A DNA stretch of 22,330 nt from Archangiaceae bacterium (GCA_023248915.1 JAHFDQ010000007.1:8442-30771), one strand, 5' to 3'; shown: positions 11,543 through 19,941, counted from the stretch's first letter. The notes: a model not told the origin generated them from the sequence alone. A program made the numbers and translations.

Positions 11543-14491
11543 GTGGCTCTGAGACCTGAAGAGCTGAAGCGCCTCCTGGCGGGTGCCGACCACCCGCTGG
11601 GGATTCAGGAAATCCTCCGAGGCGCCGGGCTGCACCCAGGCACCCAGACCGAGGTGAAGCGGCTCTTGCGCGAGCTGGTGCGGTCGGGCGAGGTGACCAA
11701 GGCCGGCAAGCGCTTCGCCCTGCCGGACCGGGTCGGGCGTGCGCCGGGTTCGGGAAGCTCGTCGGGCCGCGGGCGCGAGGGCAAAGGGTCGCGCGGCGCG
11801 CGGGTGGTCGAGGGCGTTCTGCACCTGCACCGAGACGGCTTCGGCTTCGTGCACCCGGAAGGCGAGGGAGAGAACGTCTTCGTCCCTGCCGAGCAGGCGC
11901 GGCGGGCGATGGCGAATGACCGGGTTCGGGTCGAGATCGTCCCCGGGCGCGACGGGCGCACGGCGGGCCGGCTGGTGCGGGTGCTCGAGCGCAGGCGGCA
12001 GCTCGTCATCGGCACCTACGTCGAACGGCCGAAGGGCACCTGGGTCGAACCGCGCGACACCTCGCTCGGAGGCTCTATTCGGGTACCGCGCACCCAACTG
12101 GCGCGCGACGGCGACGTGGTGAAGGTTCGGCTGGGAGTAGGGGCCGCGCTGTTGGACCCCGGCGAGGGGCTGTTCGGCGAGGTAGCGGGTTCGATGGGCA
12201 AGCCCGGCGACTCGTCGCTCGAGGTGCTGTCGCTGGCGTACGCCCAGGGCTTCGAGGACGAGCTGCCGGTCGAGGTGATGGACGAGGCCGACGCGGTGCC
12301 CGTCGAGGTGAGCGCCGCCGAGGCGGGCGCCACCGAGGGGCACGTGAGGCGCCGCGACCTGCGCGCGCTGCCGCTGGTGACGATCGACGGCGAAGACGCG
12401 CGCGACTTCGACGACGCGATCTACGCCGAGGAGTCCGGCGCGGGCTGGCGCCTGGTGGTGGCGATCGCCGATGTGACGCACTACGTGCGCGAGGGCACGG
12501 CCTTGGACGCCGAGGCGCTTCGGCGGGCGACGTCGGTGTACCTGCCCGACCGGGTGCTGCCGATGCTGCCCGAGCGGCTGTCGAACGGCATCTGCTCGCT
12601 GAGGCCGGACGTCGACCGGCTGTGTTTGGTGGCCGACATCGGGTTCTCGGCGGGCGGCGAGCAGACCAAGTACGAGCTGTACCCGGCGGTGATGCGGTCG
12701 GTGGCGCGGTGCACCTACGGCGAAGTGCACAGGGTGCTGGCCGGTGAAGACGTGCCGCACCGCAATGCTTTCCGGCCGCTGTTCGAGAAGGCCATGGGGC
12801 TGGCGGGAGTGCTGAACGCCATGAGGCGTGCCCGGGGGTCGATCGACTTCGACATTCCCGAGACGCGGGTGCAGTTGGACGGCGAGGGGAAGCCGGTGGG
12901 GATGGTGCGGCGAGAGCGCCTGGACAGCCATCGGCTCGTCGAGGAGTGCATGCTGGCCGCGAACGAGGCGGTGGCCCGGTTCTTCCGCGACCGGGGGCTG
13001 CCGTCGGTTTACCGGTACCACGCCGAACCCGACGAGGAGAAGCTCGCGACGTTCGCCGCGCTGGCCCGGGCGTATGGCTTCGAGCTGGGGACGCACGGGA
13101 AGGTGACGTCGCGCGAGCTGAACGCGCTGTTGAAAAAGCTCGAGGGGCACCCCGAGCAGCGCAGCCTGAACCAGTTGCTGCTCCGGTCGATGATGCAGGC
13201 GGTCTACTCGTCGGAAGAGGTAGGCCACTACGGACTCGCCGCCGAGAACTACCTGCACTTCACCTCTCCGATTCGGCGCTACCCCGACCTGCTGGTGCAC
13301 CGGCTGTTGAAGGCGAACTGGCAGCGGCATGGGCGCGGCCGGCCCGGGCCCGAGATCGAGGCCGAGACCGAAGCGCTGACGAAGATGGCGGCGCAGAGCT
13401 CGGAGCGCGAGCGGGCGGCGATGCAGGTCGAGCGCGACGTGACGTCCTACTACGCGGCGCTCTTGATGAAAGACCGGGTGGGTGAAGAGCTGGACGGGGT
13501 GGTCTCGGCGCTCACCGACTTCGGGTTCTTCGTCGAGCTCGACGGCCTGTTCATCGAGGGGCTGGTGAAGGCCGACAGCGTCGCCGGCAGCTTCCGATTC
13601 GACCCGCTCACCCAGGCGGCGACGTTCGGGTCGGGGCGGAGGGTTCGGGTAGGCGAGAAGGTGCGGGTGAAGGTGGCGTCGGTCAGCCTCGAGCGCCGGC
13701 AAGTCGATCTCGATGTGTTGGCTCTGGGAGACGAACTGGTGTTGCCGCGCGAAGACGGCATGGACGCCTCCGCCGGGCGGTACGGGCGCCGTGCCGGACG
13801 CGCGCCCGGCGAGACGTCCGAGGCGCGGAACCGGCACGGGAGCTCGACGCACCGGGCGGCGCGGCAGTCCGGGCGCGGTGGCCGCCCGGGTGAGTCAGCG
13901 CACCCGGCAGAGCGGCACTCCGGGCGCGGTGGCCGCCCCGGCGAGGCGGTGCACCAGGAAGAGCGGCACTCCGGGCACGCAGACCGCCCCGGCAAGTCGG
14001 CGCACCGGACGGAGTCGGGCGCCGATTCGCGCGGCCGCCACGCCGGCTCGGGGCACCCTCCCGAGCAGCGCTCCGAGCGTCACAGTCGTCACGCAGGTTC
14101 ATCGCACGGGACGGAGTCGGGCTCAGAGCCGCGTGGGCACCAAGGCGGAAGGGGTCAACCGCCGGGCTCGGACGTCAAGCATCACGGCAACCCTGACCGG
14201 GCGGGCCATCCGCCTGACCGGGACTCCGGGCATCTCGGACGCCGCGCCGGGCCCGTGCCTTCGCCGGGAGCTCCTTCCGAGGCCCCGGGGCGCCACCCGG
14301 TTTCGGCGGCTCCGTCCGAGCTCTGGCAGCCGGGCAGCGGACCCCCGGGCTCTCCCCCGCCTGGGTTTCAGCGGCTCCGGGCCCTGGCGGCACAGGGCCG
14401 CTCACAGGGCTCGGAAAGCGCGAGGAGTGATCGTCTCGGCCCCACGAAGGGGAAGGGGCCTGGCTCGGGCCGGTACGGACGCCGCCGTTGA
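11543..14491 (+). CDS. rnr: Ribonuclease R with a long repetitive C-terminal tail
   Basis: A 3'-5' exoribonuclease of the RNB family that degrades structured RNA and acts in RNA quality control. Layout: N-terminal winged-helix domain (about 5-65), a Gly/Arg/Ser linker, cold-shock/OB domains (about 88-230), the RNB catalytic domain (about 265-610) with metal-binding D282, D288, D290 and D291 in TIDGEDARDFDDA, and an S1 domain (about 646-725). After the S1 domain comes a tail of about 250 residues, rich in Gly, His, Arg, Ser and Pro and including three 17-residue repeats. The total of 982 residues exceeds the 813 of E. coli RNase R because of this tail. The GTG start directly follows the stop of the barrel-protein gene. 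A 621-bp gene-free gap follows. Confidence 0.95.
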   Translation: MALRPEELKRLLAGADHPLGIQEILRGAGLHPGTQTEVKRLLRELVRSGEVTKAGKRFALPDRVGRAPGSGSSSGRGREGKGSRGARVVEGVLHLHRDGFGFVHPEGEGENVFVPAEQARRAMANDRVRVEIVPGRDGRTAGRLVRVLERRRQLVIGTYVERPKGTWVEPRDTSLGGSIRVPRTQLARDGDVVKVRLGVGAALLDPGEGLFGEVAGSMGKPGDSSLEVLSLAYAQGFEDELPVEVMDEADAVPVEVSAAEAGATEGHVRRRDLRALPLVTIDGEDARDFDDAIYAEESGAGWRLVVAIADVTHYVREGTALDAEALRRATSVYLPDRVLPMLPERLSNGICSLRPDVDRLCLVADIGFSAGGEQTKYELYPAVMRSVARCTYGEVHRVLAGEDVPHRNAFRPLFEKAMGLAGVLNAMRRARGSIDFDIPETRVQLDGEGKPVGMVRRERLDSHRLVEECMLAANEAVARFFRDRGLPSVYRYHAEPDEEKLATFAALARAYGFELGTHGKVTSRELNALLKKLEGHPEQRSLNQLLLRSMMQAVYSSEEVGHYGLAAENYLHFTSPIRRYPDLLVHRLLKANWQRHGRGRPGPEIEAETEALTKMAAQSSERERAAMQVERDVTSYYAALLMKDRVGEELDGVVSALTDFGFFVELDGLFIEGLVKADSVAGSFRFDPLTQAATFGSGRRVRVGEKVRVKVASVSLERRQVDLDVLALGDELVLPREDGMDASAGRYGRRAGRAPGETSEARNRHGSSTHRAARQSGRGGRPGESAHPAERHSGRGGRPGEAVHQEERHSGHADRPGKSAHRTESGADSRGRHAGSGHPPEQRSERHSRHAGSSHGTESGSEPRGHQGGRGQPPGSDVKHHGNPDRAGHPPDRDSGHLGRRAGPVPSPGAPSEAPGRHPVSAAPSELWQPGSGPPGSPPPGFQRLRALAAQGRSQGSESARSDRLGPTKGKGPGSGRYGRRR
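13862..14014 (+). repeat. three tandem 51-bp repeats in the rnr tail
   Basis: Three 17-residue units (RQSGRGGRPGESAHPAE and two variants beginning RHSG) lie near the start of the post-S1 tail of RNase R. The unit is basic and His/Gly-rich, suggesting a disordered RNA-binding tail. Degenerate related segments (SGADSRGRHAG, RHSRHAGSSHG) follow. Confidence 0.7.
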
Positions 14492-14686
14492 GCGTCGAGC
14501 GGACGGGTGATGGCATGGGTTCCGGGTAGCACTGGTTCGTTCCGTGCGCTGGGCCGCATGCGGCGTTGGTTCGGCTTCATCGTTGCGCTGCGTAAGGGCT
14601 GGGCGCGGGCGCTTCGAGAACGCCCCGACAGGCCGGCCGCGACCGCCGGAAGCGGGAGCCGCGCCTCCGGGCGTTCGATTTGGGAA

Positions 14687-14763
14687 CCCCTGCCGGGAAG
14701 CTGACCGAGCAGTGAATCCTTCCCTCTGAGAGAACAGCGGTCTGGACGACTTCCCGGCAGGGG
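14687..14763. repeat. 77-bp fold-back element with perfect 14-bp arms
   Basis: Left arm 14687-14700 (CCCCTGCCGGGAAG) is perfectly complementary to right arm 14750-14763. The 49-nt interior contains a second nested pair, GACCG (14703-14707) with CGGTC (14738-14742), so a transcript of either strand would form a long stem with an internal loop and a terminal loop. It lies between the 3' ends of rnr and mutS2. Possible readings are a structured small RNA, a 3'-end protecting or terminating structure, or a miniature repeat element. No reverse transcriptase is adjacent, so a retron is unlikely. Confidence 0.6.
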
Positions 14764-14848
14764 CTCGAGAAAGCGGCCGGGGGGGCGGGGTCGTCTGAAT
14801 TACATCGGGGCAGTGGTCGAGTGGCCGGGCGGCGGACGCGCGAACCAA

Positions 14849-14869
14849 GTTGGTCCGATGGTCGGACCA
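14849..14869. repeat. 21-bp palindromic element, copy 1
   Basis: An inverted repeat with 8-bp arms (TGGTCCGA 14851-14858, TCGGACCA 14862-14869) around a TGG centre. The 21 bp are identical to 14891-14911. A further near-match half-site, CGAACCAA at 14841-14848, adjoins it. No T tract follows on either strand. Confidence 0.7.
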
Positions 14870-14890
14870 GAGCCAAACCAGGCATAGCCG

Positions 14891-14911
14891 GTTGGTCCGA
14901 TGGTCGGACCA
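14891..14911. repeat. 21-bp palindromic element, copy 2
   Basis: The second copy begins exactly 42 bp after the first. The palindrome extends further here, to perfect 12-bp arms 14889-14900 (CGGTTGGTCCGA) and 14904-14915 around the same TGG centre. The 21-bp unit and 21-bp spacer place both copies on the same face of B-form DNA. It could be a paired operator for a dimeric regulator, or one of two tandem hairpins ending transcription from both sides. Confidence 0.7.
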
Positions 14912-15112
14912 ACCGAGTCGACGCGCGCCCGCCGGGCTGGCTCGAGCGGGCCCGGTGCGGCAGAGGTTCGGCGCAGCACGGTCGAGCCGGGCCGGTCGCG
15001 GGCAGCAGCCCCAGCGCCCACCTACCTGCTGACGGAGCGCGCCGGGGCTTCGCGATGGGCGTCACCGTCTGCCGAATCAAGCTGCAACTTCCCCGCGCCT
15101 CGCGACGCGGCG

Positions 15113-17512
15113 CTACGCCCGCAGCCTGACCACCGTCACGCCGTCGCCACCCTCGTGGCCCTCTCCCGGCCGGAAGGACTGGATGTAGGGCGACGACGCC
15201 AGGTACGAGCGGATCGAGGTCTTTAGCGCTCCTGTGCCGTGGCCGTGCAGGACGACTGCGCTGTCCTCGCCGTCGCGAAGCGCCCGGTCCAGGAAGTGCT
15301 CGACGTCGCGCAAGGCGTCCTCTGCGCGAAGCCCCCGAACGTCGCAGGTGGGGCCGGTGGTGACGGCCGCCCTCGGTGCCGCCGCCTCGGCGCGCTCGAG
15401 CCGCTCAGGGCGCTTGTCGGCCTTGGGAAAAGCCGAACGGGGAGCGGCCCCTCGGGCCGGCCCGAGCTGGGTCAGCTTGGCGCGGGTGCGCAACGCGCCG
15501 GCGGCGACCACCGCATCGTCCGATTCGAGATCGAGAATCTCGACGTCCTGGCCGAGCCCGCGGTGGTGCACCCGACCTCCGACGCGAAGGTCGGCCGGGC
15601 CCCGCGGCCCTTCTGCTTCTGCCCGCTTCTCCCTCATCGCGCGCAGCGCCCGGTCCTGCCCGGCGACGCGGGCGGCGAGTTCGCGTTCGGCGGCCGCCAG
15701 GTCGGCTTGCGAGGCCTGCGTCTTCAACCGGTCGAGCAGCTCGCGCACCTGCCGCTGGGCGAACTGCAGCTCGGCCTCGAGCGCCTCGCGGAAGCGCTGC
15801 TCGTCGGCAATTCGCCGCGCCTCGAACTCGCGCCGCTCGTGGTCGAGCGATTCGCGAGTGGTGTGCGCCGCGCTGGCGTCGGCCTGAGCGCGGTCGGCCT
15901 CTTCGGCCAGCCGGCGGCGCTCCTGCTCGGCGGCGGCCACGGCCTTGGCGAGCGGGCCTCCCGAGTTCTTGGCGAGCTCGCGGGCCCTTGCGCAAATCTT
16001 CTCTGCCAGTTCGGTGCGCGCGGCGATGTCGATGGCGGACGAGGTGCCCGAGACGCCGAGCTGCAGCCGGTAAGTGGGCGCCATGCGGCGCGCGTCGAAG
16101 CCCACCCGGGCATTGACGAAGCGCAGGTCGAGGTGGGCCAGCGCCTTCAGCTCTTCCAGGTGGGTGGTGACGAGCACCAGCGCCCCGCGCTCGAGCAAAT
16201 CTTCCAGCACGGCGATGGCGATGGCCGCGCCCTCGCGAGGATCGGTGTCGGCGGCGATCTCGTCGATCAGCACCAGCGAGTCGCCGGTCGCGGCCTCGGC
16301 GATCTCCTTCAGCCGCGCGACGTGAGCGCTGAAGGTGGACAGCCCCTTCTCGAGGTCCTGCGCGTCGCCGACGACCGAGTGCACCGACCGGAACAGGGGC
16401 ACCTGCGAGCCCGCCGAGGCCGTCACCGGCAGGCCGGCGCGCAGCATCAGGGCGCACAGCCCGACCGCGGTGAGGGTGACCGTCTTGCCGCCGGCGTTGG
16501 GCCCCGACACCACCATCGCGCGCGACTGGCCCGACAGGCGGACGTCGTTGGCGACCACCTCGTGCCCGCGGGCCACCAGCAGAGGGTGGCGCAGCCCCTC
16601 GAGCACCAGCGGCCCGTCCGCAGCCTCGAGCTCTGGAGCCTGCGCTTCCAGGTCGAGAGCCAGCTTGGCGGCCCCCTCGGCCTCGTCGAGCGCCGCGCAG
16701 GCCTCGACCCCCTCGGCAATTGAGCCGGCGACCCGACCGACCGCTTCCGATAGCTCCTGCAGCACCCGCCGTTCCTGCTCGAGCACCAGCGACTGGGCGA
16801 TGGCGAGATCATTCCCCAGGCCGATCAACTCCTGCGGCTCGACGAAGAGCGTCTGGCCCGACTGGCTCGCGTTGTGAACGATGCCGGGCACCTCGGCGCG
16901 GAACTGGGCCAGCACCGGCAGCACGTACCGGTCGTTCCGCACCGAGAAGTAGCCCTCGCGCAGGTTGGTCGTGAACTTCTCGTCGCGCAGGAGGCCCTCG
17001 AGCCGCGCCTTGATGCTCCGGTGCAGCCCCCGGGTCCGGTCTCGCACCTCGCGCAGCTCGGGGCTGGCCCGGTCGGACAGTTCGCCGCTCGCCTCGAAGC
17101 TGCGGTCGAGGCGGGTGGCCAGGGCCTCGAGCAGGGGCACTCGCCGGCCGACCGCGGCCAGGGCCGGCAGCGCCTGGGCGCGCTGGTCGAGCGCCTCACG
17201 CACGCGTTCGAAAGAGAACAGCGCGTGGGTGACCGCCACCAGCTCGCGAGGTTCGAGCAGCGCCCCCTTCTCGGCGCGTTCGAGCGAGGGGCGAAGCTCG
17301 GCGACGCCGGTGAGCGGCAAGAGCAGGGGTTCTTCGCGAAGCCGCCGCGCCTCGGCGACGAGCGTCAGGGCGGCCTTCACTTCGGCCGCCGATTCGAGGA
17401 ACGGCCGGCAGAGCGCCCGGGCCTTGCCGGGTTCGGTGCGGCAGCGCTCGCCCAGGCCCTTCTGCACCTCGGCCCAACCCAGGTCGGCCAGCGTCTTTTC
17501 AGAGATCGACAC
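15113..17512 (-). CDS. mutS2: Endonuclease MutS2 (Smr-domain MutS family)
   Basis: MutS2 of 799 residues. Family members act in suppression of homologous recombination and, in Bacillus, in rescue of collided ribosomes. The N-terminus SISEKTLADLGW is typical. The ABC-type ATPase has Walker A GPNAGGKT (337-344, K343) and Walker B LVLIDEIAADTDPREG, followed by VTTHLEELKA. A long Arg/Glu/Ala coiled-coil region (about 500-640) leads to a KOW-like segment and a C-terminal Smr nuclease domain with CDVRGLRAEDAL and HGHGTG. The frame is open back to 18109, but that extension crosses the divergent TPR gene. GTG 17512 is chosen because it places SISEKTL at the N-terminus, and TTG 17524 is an alternative. 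The gene is divergent from the TPR gene, with a 60-bp gap. Confidence 0.94.
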   Translation of the reverse strand: MSISEKTLADLGWAEVQKGLGERCRTEPGKARALCRPFLESAAEVKAALTLVAEARRLREEPLLLPLTGVAELRPSLERAEKGALLEPRELVAVTHALFSFERVREALDQRAQALPALAAVGRRVPLLEALATRLDRSFEASGELSDRASPELREVRDRTRGLHRSIKARLEGLLRDEKFTTNLREGYFSVRNDRYVLPVLAQFRAEVPGIVHNASQSGQTLFVEPQELIGLGNDLAIAQSLVLEQERRVLQELSEAVGRVAGSIAEGVEACAALDEAEGAAKLALDLEAQAPELEAADGPLVLEGLRHPLLVARGHEVVANDVRLSGQSRAMVVSGPNAGGKTVTLTAVGLCALMLRAGLPVTASAGSQVPLFRSVHSVVGDAQDLEKGLSTFSAHVARLKEIAEAATGDSLVLIDEIAADTDPREGAAIAIAVLEDLLERGALVLVTTHLEELKALAHLDLRFVNARVGFDARRMAPTYRLQLGVSGTSSAIDIAARTELAEKICARARELAKNSGGPLAKAVAAAEQERRRLAEEADRAQADASAAHTTRESLDHERREFEARRIADEQRFREALEAELQFAQRQVRELLDRLKTQASQADLAAAERELAARVAGQDRALRAMREKRAEAEGPRGPADLRVGGRVHHRGLGQDVEILDLESDDAVVAAGALRTRAKLTQLGPARGAAPRSAFPKADKRPERLERAEAAAPRAAVTTGPTCDVRGLRAEDALRDVEHFLDRALRDGEDSAVVLHGHGTGALKTSIRSYLASSPYIQSFRPGEGHEGGDGVTVVRLRA

Positions 17513-17557
17513 CCCCGCGTTCAAGCGCCAAAGGCGCCGGCGCGTCAAGAAGCCTTG

Positions 17558-17563
17558 TACACT
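17558..17563 (+). promoter_or_regulatory. -10-like box directly before the first TPR gene
   Basis: TACACT ends 9 nt before ATG 17573. There is no Shine-Dalgarno and no clear -35 in the 60-bp gap shared with divergent mutS2. The geometry is the same as at 4852-4857 and suggests a leaderless transcript. Confidence 0.35.
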
Positions 17564-17572
17564 CTCGCGGCG

Positions 17573-18259
17573 ATGAGGTTCGCCTGGGCGCTCACGCTGG
17601 TGGCCGGGACGGCCGACCCGAGCGGCGGGTTGCGCGAGGCGCTGGCCCTCGAAGCGACCGAGCCAGACCTGGCGCTCGCCCAGGTCGACTCGGTGGTTCG
17701 AGCCCACCCTAGCGCGCCCCTGCCGCGCATCGAAGCGGCCCGGTTGAGGCTGAAGGCGGGCCGCGAGCTCGACCGGGCGGAAGGCGACCTCGAGGTGGCT
17801 CGCGCGCTGGTGCCCGAGAACCCGCGGGCCCAGTTCCTCTTCGGCTTGGTGATGGCGGAAGAGGGGAAACGGCGCCAGGCGTGCCAGGCGCTCGAGTTGG
17901 CCGTGCTGTACCGGCAGGACTACGACGAGGCCAGGTTTCGCCTGGCCGGCCTGTACTTCGACGCCAGCGACTGGGCCCGGGCGGAAAGTCACTACCGGGC
18001 CGTATCGGCGAGTCGCCCCGAGAGGACGGCGGCGCGGTTGCAGTTGGCGCTGGTGATCGACAAGCAGGGTCGGGCGGCCGACGCCGAGGCCGTGCTCGTG
18101 CGGCTGCACGCCGAGGAACCCGACTCGCCCCTGGTCTCGCGCCGGCTGGCCGACTGGTACGAGAAGACCGGCCGGGCGAGAGAGGCCGAGAAGCTGCGCC
18201 GGTCGATCGGCGAAACGCCCAAGCCGGCGATGCGCCCGTTGCGGCGCTCGGCGCGCTGA
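17573..18259 (+). CDS. TPR-repeat protein
   Basis: A 228-residue protein built mostly of tetratricopeptide-type helix pairs (roughly residues 30-215). Recognisable units include NPRAQFLFGLVMAEEGKRRQA, YDEARFRLAGLYFDASDWARA and SPLVSRRLADWYEKTGRAREA. The first residues (MRFAWALTLVAGTA) could be a short signal peptide or just a hydrophobic start. The C-terminus is basic and Pro/Arg-rich. ATG 17573 is preferred over the long upstream frame, which overlaps mutS2. The specific role is unknown; TPR proteins are scaffolds for protein-protein contacts. A second, exported TPR protein lies 228 bp downstream. Confidence 0.8.
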   Translation: MRFAWALTLVAGTADPSGGLREALALEATEPDLALAQVDSVVRAHPSAPLPRIEAARLRLKAGRELDRAEGDLEVARALVPENPRAQFLFGLVMAEEGKRRQACQALELAVLYRQDYDEARFRLAGLYFDASDWARAESHYRAVSASRPERTAARLQLALVIDKQGRAADAEAVLVRLHAEEPDSPLVSRRLADWYEKTGRAREAEKLRRSIGETPKPAMRPLRRSAR

Positions 18260-18435
18260 CTCTTGGCCCGGGCTTCGGTGCGGCTCCCGAGAGTCGGGCC
18301 ACGACTCCGGTCAGCCTGGGCGCGAGCCGCTCGGCGTGAGCGGGACCCGCTCGCCCCGAGTGCGATGTTCGCCCTGGCGGTTCGGACCCGCGCCCCGGTG
18401 ACGGTCGCCAAATCGGCGGAAACCGGAGGTCGCTG

Positions 18436-18441
18436 TATATT
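18436..18441 (+). promoter_or_regulatory. -10-like TATATT before the second TPR gene
   Basis: TATATT (5/6 match to the consensus), directly preceded by TG, lies about 47 bp before the GTG start at 18488. No good -35 is seen. The remainder of the 228-bp gap 18260-18487 shows nothing else. Confidence 0.4.
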
Positions 18442-18475
18442 CGCGAAGGGGTATGCCCGGGCCACTCGGCGCGGG

Positions 18476-18481
18476 AAGGAG
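18476..18481 (+). promoter_or_regulatory. Shine-Dalgarno AAGGAG deciding the 18488 start
   Basis: AAGGAG lies 6 nt before GTG 18488. It supports this start over the much longer in-frame opening at 18263 and over the internal ATG at 18512. Confidence 0.65.
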
Positions 18482-18487
18482 CGACCG

Positions 18488-19939
18488 GTGGTCGACTTGC
18501 TTAGACAGGCGATGCGTGGAGCGTCCCTCGCCGCGCTCGTCTTCGCTTTCGGCGCGGGCGCGGCGGCTCCGAAGGTCCCCGAGATGCAGAAGAACCTCCG
18601 GGCCATCGAGAGCGCCATCTTGCGCGAAGCAGTCGACCCGCTGCGCCTGCAGTACCAGGAGAAGGCGAAGGACCGTCCTTCGGACGTCGAGCTGCGCGTC
18701 TACCTGGCCTGGTGCACGATGCCGTCGGACGACGCCTGGAACCAGCTGAAGGCCATCAACGCCATCCACCCCGAGAACCCGTGGGTTCACCAGGGAATGG
18801 GTCGCATCTACACCAAGTGGAAGATGCCCGATCAGGCGGCGATCGAGCTGGGGGTGGCGCTGAAGGCGGCCGGCAAGTTCTACCCGGCGATGGTGGGCCT
18901 CGGAAACCTGGCGCGGCTGGCGGGCCGGCACGACGAGGCGCAGGCGAAGTTCAAGGAAGCGCTCGACATCGAGGACGACGCCGAGGCCCACGCCGGGCTG
19001 GGGCTGTCCCTGGCGGCTGAGGGCAAGAGCGCCGAAGGCAAGGCCGAGCTGGAAAAGGCCATCGCCCTCTGGCCCGACCAGCCCGAGGTGCTCGCGCAGC
19101 TCGGCAAGCTTTCGCGCGACGCCAAGGACGACAAGGGGGCGGTCCCGTACCTGACCCGGCTGGCCGATTTGACTCCGAGGGACCGCGACGGGCACCGGGC
19201 GCTGGCCGACGCGCTCTACGGGATGGGCGAGAAGGAAGCCGCGGCGAAGGAGTACGAGCGCTTCCTCCGGCTGGGCGGCGTGGACATGGACCTCCTGAAG
19301 CGGGTGGCGACGCTGTACCGCGAAGCGAAGAAGGGCGAGTCCGAAGAGCGGGCGCTGCAGCAGCTGGCGGCGCTCGAGAAGACGGTGGCCGATCACCCGC
19401 TGCGCATGGCCGAGCTGGCGGAAGAGCGCGGCTCGCTCGAGGACGCCGAGGCGCAGATGCTCGAGGCCGCCGACCGGGCCCCCGACCGCGCCGACGTGCA
19501 ACTGAAGCTGGCAAGGGTGCGGGTGAAGCGCGACGAATTGCGTGACGCCCTCGACGCCTACCGGACGGCGCAGCGGCTGGGCGGCGATGACGGGGCCACC
19601 GCGGCCACCGAGTCGAAAGACCTGGCCAAGCGCTTCAAGCTGCCGGCGAAGCCCGCGAGCGGTTCGGTCGACCGCATCTACGGGCTGGTGTCGGCCGGGC
19701 TGAACGCCTTCTACACCGATCGGCTGAAGGCGGCGCCGGGGCTGGGCGGCACCCTGAAGTTCCGCGTGCGCATCGACAAGGCGGGCAAGGTGCTGGGCGT
19801 CGACGCGCTCGAGGACACGGTGGGCGACCCGTTCATCGCCGGCCACGTCTACTTCGCCCTGCGCGACGCCGAGTACCCGAAGCAGAAGCGCGAACCCGTC
19901 TTCGAGTTCGACCTGAAGCCGCCCAAGAAGGGGAAGTAG
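18488..19939 (+). CDS. Exported TPR protein with AgmX/PglI-like (TonB-like) C-terminal domain
   Basis: A 483-residue protein. The N-terminus VVDLLRQAMRGASLAALVFAFGAGAAAP looks like a signal peptide with an extended basic n-region and cleavage near AAA-P. Residues about 60-390 are TPR helices in many units, with phrases such as EAHAGLGLSLAAEGKSAEGK, QPEVLAQLGKLSRDAKDDKGA and DVQLKLARVRVKRDELRDA. The last 80 residues (GTLKFRVRIDKAGKVLGVDAL...PVFEFDL) resemble the AgmX/PglI C-terminal, TonB-like domain common in myxobacterial motility and envelope proteins. The gene is therefore likely periplasmic or envelope-associated. Its stop is 2 nt before the ATG of the NamZ-family gene, so the two are probably co-transcribed. 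Its partner is unknown. Confidence 0.85.
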   Translation: MVDLLRQAMRGASLAALVFAFGAGAAAPKVPEMQKNLRAIESAILREAVDPLRLQYQEKAKDRPSDVELRVYLAWCTMPSDDAWNQLKAINAIHPENPWVHQGMGRIYTKWKMPDQAAIELGVALKAAGKFYPAMVGLGNLARLAGRHDEAQAKFKEALDIEDDAEAHAGLGLSLAAEGKSAEGKAELEKAIALWPDQPEVLAQLGKLSRDAKDDKGAVPYLTRLADLTPRDRDGHRALADALYGMGEKEAAAKEYERFLRLGGVDMDLLKRVATLYREAKKGESEERALQQLAALEKTVADHPLRMAELAEERGSLEDAEAQMLEAADRAPDRADVQLKLARVRVKRDELRDALDAYRTAQRLGGDDGATAATESKDLAKRFKLPAKPASGSVDRIYGLVSAGLNAFYTDRLKAAPGLGGTLKFRVRIDKAGKVLGVDALEDTVGDPFIAGHVYFALRDAEYPKQKREPVFEFDLKPPKKGK

Positions 19940-19941
19940 CG

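Larger units (their letters stand above)
14492..15112. other. 621-bp gene-free gap between convergent rnr and mutS2
   Basis: I see no convincing gene here. Short open frames exist on both strands but cross inverted repeats and lack ribosome-binding sites. The gap holds a 77-bp fold-back element (14687-14763) and two identical palindromes (14849-14869 and 14891-14911). Neither flanking gene starts here, so these are not ordinary promoter operators for annotated genes. Confidence 0.6.

Noticed and set aside
10949..13852. Long minus-strand frame of 967 residues opposite the barrel gene and rnr
   Set aside because: Typical antisense opening in very GC-rich DNA: the product is His/Arg/Leu-rich low-complexity sequence with no family character, opposite confirmed genes.
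14687..14763. Retron msr-msd region (myxobacteria carry retrons with inverted repeats)
   Set aside because: No reverse-transcriptase gene nearby and the interior is too short for a typical msr-msd.
14840..14920. Possible tRNA because of the stems and ACCA ends
   Set aside because: No T-loop consensus, no cloverleaf arrangement, and the stems are two copies of one palindrome.
14821..15129. Small frame of about 100 residues in the convergent gap
   Set aside because: It runs across both palindromes and into the end of mutS2, lacks a ribosome-binding site and shows no protein-like pattern.
17513..18109. 199-residue N-terminal extension of MutS2
   Set aside because: It is antisense to the TPR gene, which has the better coding pattern, and the MutS2 N-terminus begins at SISEKTL.
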